A stretch of DNA of 64,000 bases from Amphritea balenae. Its GTDB lineage: Bacteria; Pseudomonadota; Gammaproteobacteria; Pseudomonadales; Balneatricaceae. The translations under genes were made by a program, and so were the position numbers. The stretch lies in contig NZ_RQXV01000001.1 in assembly GCF_003858655.1 (NCBI RefSeq), positions 744,001 to 808,000 on the forward strand, given 5' to 3'. Of this stretch, positions 17,155 through 25,954 are shown piece after piece. The notes beneath the pieces were generated by a model that ran no database searches, was not told the DNA's origin, and saw only the letters and a list, made by a program, of their open reading frames with translations. How positions within the stretch are numbered: position 1 is the first letter of the stretch; every line of letters begins with the position of its first letter.

Positions 17155-20100
17155 ATGAAAGCGCAACTTGATAAGAACAACAATAAGACCGGAACAGGCC
17201 CTTCACTCATCCACCGCTGCAGCTTTAGTGAAGCCTTTCCGTCACAACAGAGTATTGATTTTTCGGTTATGGGTAGCGGCAATCTGATCGCACTATCGGA
17301 CCTGCTACCCATGATCGAAAACCTGGGTGTTGATGTACTGACGTCTGAAAGCCAGACAGAAGATAAGACATGGCAGGTCAGGCTGACGCTGCGACCACAA
17401 GCTCAGCAGCTACTACTCTCAGAACCGATGCAACGTCAGTTTTCTGAAACACTGTTAGCCATTGCCAGCAAAGCCGTCGACAACGATGGCTTTAATAAGC
17501 TGATTACCTTGTGCGGATTTGAGTTGCGTACCTGCGTTCTGTTCCGCTCAATTGCCCGCTACCTGTTACAGATCAACCTGCCTTTCAGCCTGACCTCAAT
17601 GGAGTCCACCTTATGTCGGCATCCAAAGATTGCGACACAGATTGCTGAACTTTTTATCCGTAAGTTCAACCCTGAAAAGCGGGCCTCAGAACAGCAACTG
17701 AGTGATATTCGCACGACCCTGAACTGCCATATCGATGTGGTCGAATCTATCGATGATGATCGTATCCTCAACAGCTTCATTGAGGTGATCGAGGCGATGG
17801 TACGCAGTAACTTTTTCTGCGAGGAAATCTGGCACGACAGTTCACGCTGTCTGGCATTTAAGTTACTACCTGCAAAAATCGCCCTGATGCCAAAACCGGC
17901 ACCGGCTTATGAAATTTTTGTCTTCAGTCCGGAAGTTGAAGGAGTACACCTGCGCGGAGGAAAAGTTGCCAGAGGAGGCCTGCGCTGGTCGGAGCGGATG
18001 GAGGATTACCGTACCGAAGTACTGGGACTTGTAAAAGCTCAGATGGTTAAAAATGCGGTTATCGTACCAACGGGAGCCAAAGGTGGTTTTGTCTGTAAAA
18101 ACCTTGAAGAAAGCGCCATCCCTGAACATAGAATGCAACAGGTCCGTCAGGCCTACTCGGCTTATATTCGTGCGTTGCTTGATCTGACCGACAACCGTAT
18201 TGATGGTTGTACCCAACCGCCAAAAGATGTCATCCGCTACGATAATGACGATGCTTATTTGGTGGTAGCTGCTGACAAAGGCACCGCCACCTTTTCTGAT
18301 ACCGCCAACGCTATCGCTTGTGAGCGAGGATTCTGGCTGGGCGATGCGTTCGCCTCCGGTGGATCCCAGGGTTATGACCATAAAAAAATGGGCATCACCG
18401 CCCGTGGTGCCTGGGAGTCAACCAAACGGCTGTTTAAAGAACTGGGGCACGATACCCAGACAACGCCTTTTACCGTAGCCGGAATCGGCGATATGTCGGG
18501 TGATGTATTCGGCAACGGTATGCTGCTGTCGAATCAGATCCGTCTGGTCGCAGCCTTCAATCACCGCCATATTTTTTTAGATCCCAACCCTACCCCTAAG
18601 CTTTCATTTAATGAGCGATTGCGGCTATTCAATCTGCCACGCTCATCCTGGAGTGATTACAACCCGGCACTCATATCACAAGGGGGCGGGGTGTTTTCAC
18701 GCACAGCGAAGAAGATTCCGCTATCGACACCTATTCGACAACGTCTGGGCTTAGCTGAAGAGATAGAACAACTCAGCCCAGATGAACTGATTCGCGCCAT
18801 CCTGCGAGCCGATACCGACCTGCTATGGAATGGCGGGATAGGCACCTATGTTCGTGCCAGCCATGAACGGGATCAGGATGTCGGCGACCGGGCTAGCGAT
18901 GCCCTAAGGGTAACCGCGCTTGAGCTAGGTGCAAAAGTAGTGGTTGAAGGCGGTAATCTGGGCCTGACTCAATCCGCACGCATCGAATTTGCCCGTAAGG
19001 GTGGTCTGATTAATACCGATGCTGTGGACAACTCAGCCGGAGTCGACTGCTCCGATCACGAGGTCAATATCAAGATCCTGCTGAATCCAATGGTTGAGTC
19101 CGGCCGTATGGATGCCGCTGAACGCGATCAACTACTGGATCAGATGACCGATGACGTCTCTGCGCTGGTACTGCTTAACAACTACCGACAGAGCAAGATG
19201 CTCAGCCAGTCAAATCAGACCGCGCCTCTGTTTATCGCCAAACATGCGCAACTGATTCAATTACTGGAACGTGAGGGGCGGCTCGACCGACAGTTGGAGC
19301 AGTTGCCCGACGATGCCGAGATTGAACGACGTATCGCCAACAAGGAAGGCCTGACACGTCCTGAAATAGCGGTGCTGCTGGCCTATAGTAAAAGTCGCTT
19401 ATTCGAAAAACTGATTGCCACCGATCTTATCGACGACGACCAGATCGCAGCCGAACTGCTTAGTTACTTCCCCTCCCTGCTACAACAACAGTATCGCAAA
19501 GAGATTGCAGCACATCCGCTGCGCAAGGAAATACTCGCCGCGCAACTGACCAATCAGGTCATGAATCGCATGGGTTCGACCTTCAGCATTTTATTGCTTG
19601 AAGAGGTCAGAACAAATTGTGGTCAATGGATCCGCTCTTACACCGTGGCACGCGAAGCGCTGGGCATTTCAGACATAGTAAAAGAGATCGATCAGTTAGG
19701 ATTCCAGATCACTAACGAGCAACAGATGTCGCTGCAACTGAGGATTCACCATCCATTGGAAAAAGCGACTCACTGGCTATTAAAAAACGCAGACTGGTCG
19801 ATGACAACAGCGGCGATTATTGCCCACTTCAAACAGGCTGTAGGTCATACCAGCAAACACCTGAGCCGGCTAAATCAACGCGAACGGGATAATAGTGACA
19901 CTGTCACAACACCTCAGTGTGACACCCAAGCGAAAGTCGAAGTGCTCGAATTTCTCTACTACGGCTTTGATATCGCCAGAATTTCAGCAACGACAGGCTG
20001 TAATCTTAGCTTTGCCGCAGCGGCCTTTTTTACCCTTAACACTCAGCTGGAACTGTTCTGGCTACGGCGCGAGATCGACCAGTTACCGGCGATCGATAAG

Positions 20101-20349
20101 TGGCACCGTAAGGCCAGACAAGCACTGATTCAGAACCTGGATACCAGTATTCAGGAAAAAATTATTCAGTTGATAAACAGCAGTACCGAATTAAACAACC
20201 TGACCGACTTTAATGCCGCTATCTCAGAATCAGCTGGCCTTAGACAACTGACAGATCTGATTCGCGACATTAAATCAGAACCCCGCATAAACATGGCGAT
20301 GATGACGGTTATGGTTAATCAGATTCGCGAATCATTAAACGATCATTAA
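17155..20349 (+). CDS. gdhB: NAD-specific glutamate dehydrogenase, 115-kDa class
   Basis: Large NAD-dependent glutamate dehydrogenase (Bac_GDH family) that deaminates glutamate to 2-oxoglutarate. At 1064 residues it fits the roughly 115-kDa subclass rather than the roughly 1600-residue 180-kDa form found in many pseudomonads; nothing suggests truncation. The catalytic core (about 260-700) includes RGGLRWSERMEDYRTE, KAQMVKNAVIVPTGAKGGF, GIGDMSGDVFGNGML and DLLWNGGIGTY. It stands alone between dctM and a universal stress gene. The oxidative, catabolic direction is inferred from the family. Confidence 0.92.
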   Translation: MKAQLDKNNNKTGTGPSLIHRCSFSEAFPSQQSIDFSVMGSGNLIALSDLLPMIENLGVDVLTSESQTEDKTWQVRLTLRPQAQQLLLSEPMQRQFSETLLAIASKAVDNDGFNKLITLCGFELRTCVLFRSIARYLLQINLPFSLTSMESTLCRHPKIATQIAELFIRKFNPEKRASEQQLSDIRTTLNCHIDVVESIDDDRILNSFIEVIEAMVRSNFFCEEIWHDSSRCLAFKLLPAKIALMPKPAPAYEIFVFSPEVEGVHLRGGKVARGGLRWSERMEDYRTEVLGLVKAQMVKNAVIVPTGAKGGFVCKNLEESAIPEHRMQQVRQAYSAYIRALLDLTDNRIDGCTQPPKDVIRYDNDDAYLVVAADKGTATFSDTANAIACERGFWLGDAFASGGSQGYDHKKMGITARGAWESTKRLFKELGHDTQTTPFTVAGIGDMSGDVFGNGMLLSNQIRLVAAFNHRHIFLDPNPTPKLSFNERLRLFNLPRSSWSDYNPALISQGGGVFSRTAKKIPLSTPIRQRLGLAEEIEQLSPDELIRAILRADTDLLWNGGIGTYVRASHERDQDVGDRASDALRVTALELGAKVVVEGGNLGLTQSARIEFARKGGLINTDAVDNSAGVDCSDHEVNIKILLNPMVESGRMDAAERDQLLDQMTDDVSALVLLNNYRQSKMLSQSNQTAPLFIAKHAQLIQLLEREGRLDRQLEQLPDDAEIERRIANKEGLTRPEIAVLLAYSKSRLFEKLIATDLIDDDQIAAELLSYFPSLLQQQYRKEIAAHPLRKEILAAQLTNQVMNRMGSTFSILLLEEVRTNCGQWIRSYTVAREALGISDIVKEIDQLGFQITNEQQMSLQLRIHHPLEKATHWLLKNADWSMTTAAIIAHFKQAVGHTSKHLSRLNQRERDNSDTVTTPQCDTQAKVEVLEFLYYGFDIARISATTGCNLSFAAAAFFTLNTQLELFWLRREIDQLPAIDKWHRKARQALIQNLDTSIQEKIIQLINSSTELNNLTDFNAAISESAGLRQLTDLIRDIKSEPRINMAMMTVMVNQIRESLNDH

Positions 20350-20394
20350 GCGACCACTAACATCCGAGAACCTTCGTATTAACCGATAACTGTT

Positions 20395-20421
20395 CGCTGA
20401 TAAACACTCTTCTTATCAGCG
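20395..20421 (+). promoter_or_regulatory. Stem-loop next to the usp ribosome-binding site
   Basis: A perfect 9-bp stem CGCTGATAA/TTATCAGCG with a 9-nt loop ends three bases before AAGGAG of the stress gene. It could modulate translation or be a weak terminator of the upstream gene. Confidence 0.45.
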
Positions 20422-20436
20422 AGTAAGGAGCACACT

Positions 20437-20916
20437 ATGTCTCTACCTGAAATTAAAACGATCCTTTATACCACTTCCCTGGGTAAGCATACGCGCCCGG
20501 TTTTTCGGCAAGCGGTGAAGATGGCCAGCCTTTATAAAGCCAGAATTATTATGCTGCATGTGGTGGAGCCTATTGGTGAAACTGGCCAGGTATTAATACA
20601 GAAATATCTGCCTAAAGAGTTGATAAAAACAGTTCATGACGAGGGCTTGAAGACAGTTAAACTGAATATGAAAGAACGGGTGCGAAAATTCTATCAGGAC
20701 GAAATCGAGAAACTTGAAGAGATCCCCGACATAGAGATCGATCAGATCGTAGGCGAAGGAAATCGCTCCGATGTTATTGTCGAACTGGCTAATAAGGTGG
20801 ATGCCGACCTGATACTGATCGGTTCACATAACAGTTTTGGCCGCAGCAGTCGCACCACCCGGCAGGTAATTAAATATGCAACACAACCGGTAATGGTAAT
20901 CCCGACCCGAAACTAA
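20437..20916 (+). CDS. Universal stress protein, UspA family
   Basis: 159-residue single-domain Usp with the start fixed by AAGGAG 7 nt upstream. The fold signature is clear: KTILYTTSLGKHTRPVFRQA at the N-terminus and ADLILIGSHNSFGRSS with VMVIPTRN at the end. The usual ATP-binding pattern G-2x-G-9x-G(S/T) is degenerate (GSHNSFG, then TTRQV), so it may be a non-nucleotide-binding, UspA-like type. Exact role is unknown. Confidence 0.85.
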   Translation: MSLPEIKTILYTTSLGKHTRPVFRQAVKMASLYKARIIMLHVVEPIGETGQVLIQKYLPKELIKTVHDEGLKTVKLNMKERVRKFYQDEIEKLEEIPDIEIDQIVGEGNRSDVIVELANKVDADLILIGSHNSFGRSSRTTRQVIKYATQPVMVIPTRN

Positions 20917-20964
20917 CAGCCATCGATTGTTGAGTCTTAATATAAATACAACTGAAGAAGTATT

Positions 20965-21528
20965 ATGAATAAGCGATATCAGAACCTGATCAGCCAATAT
21001 ATAAAAGCCAAAGATAACAGTAAGCCTCACCTTATGGCTAAAGTGTTCGCTGAGCAGGCAGTGCTTAAAATGAATGTGCAGACCGACAACATAGCGTTTC
21101 CGGCTGAAGTACTAGGTGTGGATAAGATAACCCATACACTGGTTCAGGATTTCAACAACAGCTACGATAATATCTACACCCTATGTATCACGGATTCGGT
21201 TGATCAATATCAGCACCATAATCACCTCAGCTGCCGCTGGCTGGTTTGCATGACAGAGAAATCAAGCGGATCATTACGATTGGGTTATGGTGATTACCAT
21301 TGGTGTTTCGAAGAGAAATCTTCAGGCCTGATCAGTCAATTAACGATCACTATCGATGATATGCAGATTTTACCTGAAGGTATGGAATCTGAAATATTAA
21401 GCTGGTTTGATACCCTGCCTTATCCATGGGCGCTCTCATCTGAGCTCAAAACAACGATGCCGGATATCGAACTCTTGTACAAAACGCTGCAGCCACTTTT
21501 TCGGGAAGATACCAGCCTGAGTGCATAG
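20965..21528 (+). CDS. Hypothetical NTF2/SnoaL-like protein
   Basis: 187 residues, no signal peptide or membrane segment. The layout (an N-terminal helical stretch with YIKAKDNSKPHLMAKVFAEQ, then alternating strands with a central LGVDKITHTLVQDFNNSY) resembles the SnoaL/NTF2-like fold, which includes small enzymes and binding proteins. No catalytic motif can be assigned. It lies 48 bp after the usp gene, with GAAGAAG as ribosome-binding site, and 31 bp before an SDR gene, so the three may be co-transcribed. Confidence 0.65.
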   Translation: MNKRYQNLISQYIKAKDNSKPHLMAKVFAEQAVLKMNVQTDNIAFPAEVLGVDKITHTLVQDFNNSYDNIYTLCITDSVDQYQHHNHLSCRWLVCMTEKSSGSLRLGYGDYHWCFEEKSSGLISQLTITIDDMQILPEGMESEILSWFDTLPYPWALSSELKTTMPDIELLYKTLQPLFREDTSLSA

Positions 21529-21559
21529 AAATAAAACCACATTAAAGGAACCGGAGCAG

Positions 21560-22237
21560 ATGCCAACTATATTAATTACCGGTGCTAACCGGGGTATCGG
21601 GCTTGCCCTGGCGCGATCATACGTTAAAGACGGATGGCGTGTCTTAGCAACCAGTCGCAAGCCCGATGAATCTCTGATTCAAGGCGCTGAATCCCTGCCG
21701 CTTGATCTGACCGATCCGGACTCAATTAAAGCGTTACAACAATCACTTGCGGGCATGCCTATTGATATTGTCTGGAATAATGCGGGTGTCTATCTGGATA
21801 AGAATCAGCCCCTTGATCAGGTCGATAACCAGGACTGGCTACGGTCATTTGAAATCAACTGTATCGCCCCTATCCGTATCGCAGAAGCGCTGATGGAAAA
21901 CGTACGTATCTCCGAGCGAAAAGTATTCGCTTTTACCACCAGTAAGATGGCATCACTGGCGGGTAACGGTATAGGGGCGTACGCCTATCGTTCTTCTAAA
22001 ACGGCTCTCAATATGGCAGTACGCTGTTTTGCTCAGGATCATAAAGCACAAGGGATCAACTGCTTGTTACTGCACCCCGGTCATGTAAGAACCGACATGG
22101 GAGGACCGGAAGGCGAAATTGATCTGCCAACCAGTATTACCGGTATGCGAAACCTGGTCGACAGAATCAATCCCGATTACACGGCAGATATGGACAGTGG
22201 TTACTTTGATTACGACGGTAGCAATATTCCCTGGTAA
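21560..22237 (+). CDS. Short-chain dehydrogenase/reductase, CsgA-like
   Basis: 225-residue SDR oxidoreductase. The start at 21560 is chosen because the cofactor-binding strand MPTILITGANRGIGLAL begins immediately; AAGGAA lies 9 nt upstream, and an earlier GTG would overlap the preceding gene. NNAG and the catalytic YRSSK (Tyr-x-x-x-Lys) are present. It resembles the C-factor/CsgA-like group of NAD(P)-dependent enzymes; the substrate is not predictable. Confidence 0.88.
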   Translation: MPTILITGANRGIGLALARSYVKDGWRVLATSRKPDESLIQGAESLPLDLTDPDSIKALQQSLAGMPIDIVWNNAGVYLDKNQPLDQVDNQDWLRSFEINCIAPIRIAEALMENVRISERKVFAFTTSKMASLAGNGIGAYAYRSSKTALNMAVRCFAQDHKAQGINCLLLHPGHVRTDMGGPEGEIDLPTSITGMRNLVDRINPDYTADMDSGYFDYDGSNIPW

Positions 22238-22303
22238 TACTGCTGCTATAGTTGAGCTTAAGGCATAATTATCAGCTGCTGAATATGAAAAAAGGGACAG
22301 AGA

Positions 22304-22906
22304 ATGGGAATGTGTTTGGCACTGCACAGCGTTTCCGACTGGAACATTGAAAAGATACTGGGCCAGCCGGAATTGATTTGGCGACTGATTGCCTCTGAAG
22401 ACCCGGATACCTATATCAGCGCTATGAAAGAACGCAATAAACCAGGCTTTCTGGCCCGATTATTTGGCAAGTCATCTTCACCTCAAATCGAGGTCATCGA
22501 TCTGAATTTTATAGAAGGTGAGAATATAGATGATGATCTGGATAAGTCCTGGCATGGCATCCATTATTGTCTGAATAAAACCGAGTATGAAGCCCCCAAA
22601 CCGATGGACTTTATTACCCTTGGCGGGGAAGAAGCGGGAAATATTGAAGTAGGCTACGGCCCTGCCCGGTTATTCAATAGCGAAACGGTAACAGAGATCG
22701 ATAGTCTCATCAGAGCTATTAGTACAGATCAGCTAAGAGCTAATTACCTGCCAACTGAGATGAGTAAGCTGGATATCTACCCCAATATCTGGGAACGGGA
22801 TGACGAAGAAGGTTTTGAATATATTGCCGAATACTTTGAATGCCTGAAACGCTTTGTCGCTCAGTGTGCAAAACATAAATTAGGCATGGCGATTTATCTC
22901 TGCTAA
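22304..22906 (+). CDS. DUF1877 (YfbM-like) protein
   Basis: 200-residue soluble protein that starts MGMC and contains LDKSWHGIHYCLN and a C-terminal YFECLKRFVAQCAKH segment, the pattern of DUF1877/YfbM. No function is established for the family. It follows the SDR gene by 66 bp and is convergent with the bacterioferritin genes. Confidence 0.75.
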   Translation: MGMCLALHSVSDWNIEKILGQPELIWRLIASEDPDTYISAMKERNKPGFLARLFGKSSSPQIEVIDLNFIEGENIDDDLDKSWHGIHYCLNKTEYEAPKPMDFITLGGEEAGNIEVGYGPARLFNSETVTEIDSLIRAISTDQLRANYLPTEMSKLDIYPNIWERDDEEGFEYIAEYFECLKRFVAQCAKHKLGMAIYLC

Positions 22907-22942
22907 AAACAATTAACAAAGCGTTTCTTTAGAGCCTGCGTT

Positions 22943-23410
22943 TTACATCTGTGACTGAAGATAGTTCTGCAAGCCAACCTTCTTAATCAGCCCCAGTTGC
23001 TGCTCCAACCAGTAGGCATGATCTTCTTCGGTGTCTTTCAGTTGTGCTTCAAGCAATTCCCGAGAATGGTAATCCTGCTCCTCTTCACACAGCTTAATAC
23101 CATCTTTCAGCGCCCTGTCGACGGAATATTCCAGCTGCAGATCATGTTCAAGCATTTCCGGTACTGTTGTGCCGATCTTCAGACCATCCCGCTTACTCAG
23201 GTCCGGCGTACCTTCGAGAAATAATATGCGTTCGATCAGCATCGCTGCATGACCCTTCTCATCATCAAATTCATGATCGATTCGCTCGAATAGCTTTTCC
23301 AGCCCCCAGTCCTGATACATTCTTGAATGAACAAAGTACTGATCCATGGCGGTAAGCTCACCCACTAATAGCTGATTCAGCAAACCAATAACTTTAGCAT
23401 TACCTTTCAT
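22943..23410 (-). CDS. bfr: Bacterioferritin subunit with ferroxidase site but no haem Met
   Basis: 155-residue ferritin-like subunit; ATG at 23410 is preceded by GAGGAGAG, so 13 upstream in-frame residues are excluded. By alignment with E. coli Bfr, ferroxidase ligands E18, E51, H54 and E94 are kept, as is the EEDH segment, but position 52, the haem-ligating Met, is Lys. It should oxidise Fe(II) but not bind the intersubunit haem. The partner subunit, 10 bp upstream in the same operon, shows the opposite pattern, so a mixed 24-mer is likely. Confidence 0.92.
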   Translation of the reverse strand: MKGNAKVIGLLNQLLVGELTAMDQYFVHSRMYQDWGLEKLFERIDHEFDDEKGHAAMLIERILFLEGTPDLSKRDGLKIGTTVPEMLEHDLQLEYSVDRALKDGIKLCEEEQDYHSRELLEAQLKDTEEDHAYWLEQQLGLIKKVGLQNYLQSQM

Positions 23411-23420
23411 AGCGCTCTCC

Positions 23421-23885
23421 TCACATCTGTGACTGAAGGTAGTTCTCAATACCGGTATTGGTGATCAGGTACTGTTGGGTTTCTATCCAATCAACATAGT
23501 CCTCTTCATATTTAAGAATAGCCTCCAGTAATTCTCTGCTGACATAATCCTGAGCAGTTTCACAGAAAGCGATCGCCTCTTTTAACAGGCTCAGCTGCTC
23601 CAGTTGCATCTCCATATCACACTGCATCATCTCTTCGGCGTGTTCACCAATTCGCAAGCGGCCGAGGTTCTGCAAATTAGGCAGGCCTTCCAGAAACAGT
23701 ATTCGCTCAATCAGCTCATCCGCCTGTTTCATATCTTTAATGGATTTCTTATAAGCAGATTCATTCAGTGCTTCCAATCCCCAGTTGCGAAACATCCGCG
23801 CATGGAGAAAGTACTGATTAATTGAGGTTAGTTCGACTGTCAGAACCTGATTGAGATAACTAAGTACTTTCTTATCCTCTTTCAC
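23421..23885 (-). CDS. bfr: Bacterioferritin subunit with haem Met but no ferroxidase site
   Basis: 154-residue bacterioferritin starting at a GTG with AGGAG upstream. M52, the haem ligand, is kept in KDMKQAD, but ferroxidase positions are altered: E51 to D, H54 to Q, E94 to Q and the EEGH His to Tyr. E18 remains. It should donate haem sites, which take electrons from Bfd during iron release, while relying on the other subunit for iron oxidation. First gene of a two-gene operon; divergent from bfd. Confidence 0.92.
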   Translation of the reverse strand: MKEDKKVLSYLNQVLTVELTSINQYFLHARMFRNWGLEALNESAYKKSIKDMKQADELIERILFLEGLPNLQNLGRLRIGEHAEEMMQCDMEMQLEQLSLLKEAIAFCETAQDYVSRELLEAILKYEEDYVDWIETQQYLITNTGIENYLQSQM

Positions 23886-24076
23886 AGGGGCTCTCCTGGC
23901 GTATAAAAGCCATATATAGACGTGAGCTTAAAGCCTAGTTTAGGAAAACTAATAATTTAAAAATCTAACTAGAAAATATTTCATATAAGCAGACAGCAGC
24001 GAAATTAGCTTAACTATCTGTTTTTATTAGTTTTTGTGATTTTTAATGGAATTAACACTGGGTTGAAGCAAATCTA

Positions 24077-24095
24077 AATGAGAGGTATTATCACT
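24077..24095 (+). promoter_or_regulatory. Candidate Fur box upstream of bfd
   Basis: AATGAGAGGTATTATCACT matches 14 of 19 positions of a 19-bp Fur consensus of the AATGATAAT-type dyad and lies about 40 bp before the bfd start. Iron-starvation induction of bfd would fit its role in iron release. Confidence 0.5.
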
Positions 24096-24132
24096 TGCAT
24101 TAAAAAATTCCAAGTCACGGGTAACACTGATT

Positions 24133-24330
24133 ATGTACATCTGCATCTGTAGCAACATTACTGACAGCGAGATAAAACAAGCGGTAGAAAATGGCGCCCG
24201 CGATGTGCGTGACCTTAACCGTGAGCTCTGTGTTGGCGGTACCTGTGGCAAATGTACCCGGGCTGCCCGCCAGGTTATTCACAGTCATCTGAACCAAGAA
24301 AACACAAGCTGCGCTGCAGCTAACGGGTAA
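24133..24330 (+). CDS. bfd: Bacterioferritin-associated ferredoxin
   Basis: 65-residue [2Fe-2S] protein with four cysteine ligands at C4, C6 and in GTCGKC, in the Bfd layout (CICSNITDSEI then LCVGGTCGKC). Bfd reduces the haem of bacterioferritin so that stored Fe(III) leaves as Fe(II). It is divergent from the two bfr genes and followed after 4 bp by a small membrane-peptide ORF. Confidence 0.93.
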   Translation: MYICICSNITDSEIKQAVENGARDVRDLNRELCVGGTCGKCTRAARQVIHSHLNQENTSCAAANG

Positions 24331-24334
24331 TCCC

Positions 24335-24445
24335 ATGACCCTGACTGAGATCCTCCTCACCGCCGCTGGATTCAGCCTCTGGCTCGTGATCTGCGTGGTA
24401 TTCTTCTATCGATCTGCAGTAAAAAAATTCAATAAGAAAACATAG
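24335..24445 (+). CDS. Small membrane peptide downstream of bfd (36 aa)
   Basis: An ATG four bases after the bfd stop opens a 36-residue frame: a short N-terminus, one hydrophobic helix (ILLTAAGFSLWLVICVVFF) and a basic tail RSAVKKFNKK ending at TAG. The positive-inside pattern fits a single-span protein with a cytoplasmic C-terminus. No strong ribosome-binding site is seen, so translation would be coupled to bfd. Unknown family; possibly an anchor or a stray ORF. Confidence 0.5.
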   Translation: MTLTEILLTAAGFSLWLVICVVFFYRSAVKKFNKKT

Positions 24446-24470
24446 CTCGCAAAGTGAGAGTCGCTAGAAC

Positions 24471-24519
24471 GTCATTACATGACTTGTCCGTGGTCCGACG
24501 TGACTGCGTCACTTGTCCG
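24471..24519. repeat. TTGTCCG hairpin modules (two copies)
   Basis: GTCAT-TAC-ATGAC then TTGTCCG, and GTGAC-TGC-GTCAC then TTGTCCG: two 5-bp hairpins each followed by the same heptamer. The reverse form CGGACAA recurs near 28421 and 38813. Confidence 0.6.
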
Positions 24520-24647
24520 AAAAAGATTTTAGAGCAGACCCTGTACCGCTTTCCATGGTGGGCTTAAAAACCAATCAACGGGGTTTAACACTGTTCGTCT
24601 GATTGCTATCTTGTAGCTGATTCCATTATTAATAAGGTTACGAATCA

Positions 24648-25532
24648 GTGCTTAAGCAAGCTAGTCCGGTTATTAACAGTCCGGTCATTCACGCAGCGCT
24701 ATGGATGACAGGCGCCTTATTATCTTTTACCGGTATGGCGATCGCCGGACGTGAACTCTCTGCAGAACTCAATACCTTCCAGATTCTGTTCTTTCGCAGT
24801 GTCATCAGCTTATTCATTATCAGCTGTATATTACAGCACAGCGGCTGGGCTCAGATTCGCACAACTAAGTTTTCTGATCACATGATCAGGAACATCTCCC
24901 ACTTTGGCGGACAGTTTGGCTGGTTCTATGGGCTGGCATTTATACCGCTGAGTCAGGTGTTTGCAATCGAATTTACACTACCGATCTGGACCTTGTGTTT
25001 TGCCGCGCTGCTGCTTAATGAAAAAATAACCCCGCCCCGGTTAATAGCGATAGCACTAGGATTCACCGGTATGCTGGTCATTCTACAACCCGGTTTTAAT
25101 GCAGTAGAACCGGCCGCGTTCGCGGTGCTGGCGGGTGCTGTCTGCTACGCGTTTGCCTATATCAAAACCAAGCAGCTGGCCCATATTGATACTCCTCTGT
25201 GTATTCTGTTCTATATGACAGTTATCCAGCTACCCATCGGCTTAATCCCAGCCCTGATCGACTGGAAACTTCCGTCCATTACCATGCTGCCCTGGGTTCT
25301 GTTAGTCGGTGTCACCGCATTAAGCGCCCACTACTGCATCACCCGCGCAATGCAACAGGCAGACGCCTCAATCGTCGTACCGATGGATTTTTTAAGGCTG
25401 CCCCTGATAACAGTCATCGGCTTTCTGCTATACGGTGAATCAATAGAGTGGGCTGTCTTGTTTGGCGCCCTGATCATGCTGAGTGGAAACTATATCAATG
25501 TACGGGCGGAGCAGAGAAAGACTTTAAAATAG
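24648..25532 (+). CDS. EamA-family (DMT) transporter
   Basis: 294-residue inner-membrane protein with ten predicted helices and two EamA repeats. A GTG start gives a short N-terminal tail; ATG at 24702 is the alternative. Segments such as GWFYGLAFIPLSQVFAIEF and VPMDFLRLPLI are typical of the drug/metabolite transporter superfamily. Exported or imported solute is unknown, and the gene stands alone. Confidence 0.88.
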   Translation: MLKQASPVINSPVIHAALWMTGALLSFTGMAIAGRELSAELNTFQILFFRSVISLFIISCILQHSGWAQIRTTKFSDHMIRNISHFGGQFGWFYGLAFIPLSQVFAIEFTLPIWTLCFAALLLNEKITPPRLIAIALGFTGMLVILQPGFNAVEPAAFAVLAGAVCYAFAYIKTKQLAHIDTPLCILFYMTVIQLPIGLIPALIDWKLPSITMLPWVLLVGVTALSAHYCITRAMQQADASIVVPMDFLRLPLITVIGFLLYGESIEWAVLFGALIMLSGNYINVRAEQRKTLK

Positions 25533-25564
25533 CAGCAGCAAAGCAGCGTTCTAACCACTGCTTT

Positions 25565-25954
25565 TTAGTCTTTTGCCTCATAGGTGATAATGGAAACCAC
25601 TGCTCCCGTAGTATCCATCATTGTGCACATTCGCCCTACCCCCGGAACATCCATAAGCGGAAACACTATTTTGCCACCAGCGGCTTCTGCCTTAGACAGA
25701 GTTTCATCAACATTGTCCACAGTAATATAAGTGCCCCAACGGTTGGGTTCCTGCTCAGTACCGGGTGGTTTGCCGGTGATACCACCAACCGGTTCTCCCC
25801 CGGCTTTTAGCACATTGTACGTCATCTCACCCATGTCCATTTCTTCAATGTCCCAGCCAATAACGTTTTCATAATAGGTCTTGGCGGCTTCAACATCGTC
25901 GGTTATCAATTCAGACCAGCTGAAAGCGCCATGTTGCTTAAATACGTCGTTCAT
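25565..25954 (-). CDS. VOC-family (glyoxalase-like) protein
   Basis: 129 residues. ATG at 25954 is chosen because GGAG lies 6 nt upstream, dropping 27 unsupported residues. The paired beta-alpha-beta-beta-beta modules are evident: FSWSELITDDVEAAKTYYENVIGWD at the N-terminus and WGTYITVDNVDETLSKAEAAG in the second half. VOC proteins are metal-dependent lyases, dioxygenases or resistance proteins; this group is often only called glyoxalase-like. Substrate unknown. Convergent with the EamA gene. Confidence 0.85.
   Translation of the reverse strand: MNDVFKQHGAFSWSELITDDVEAAKTYYENVIGWDIEEMDMGEMTYNVLKAGGEPVGGITGKPPGTEQEPNRWGTYITVDNVDETLSKAEAAGGKIVFPLMDVPGVGRMCTMMDTTGAVVSIITYEAKD

Noticed and set aside
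24471-24519. Two hairpins with repeats as a CRISPR array
   Set aside because: Only two units, 30 bp apart, with palindromic variable parts and no cas genes.
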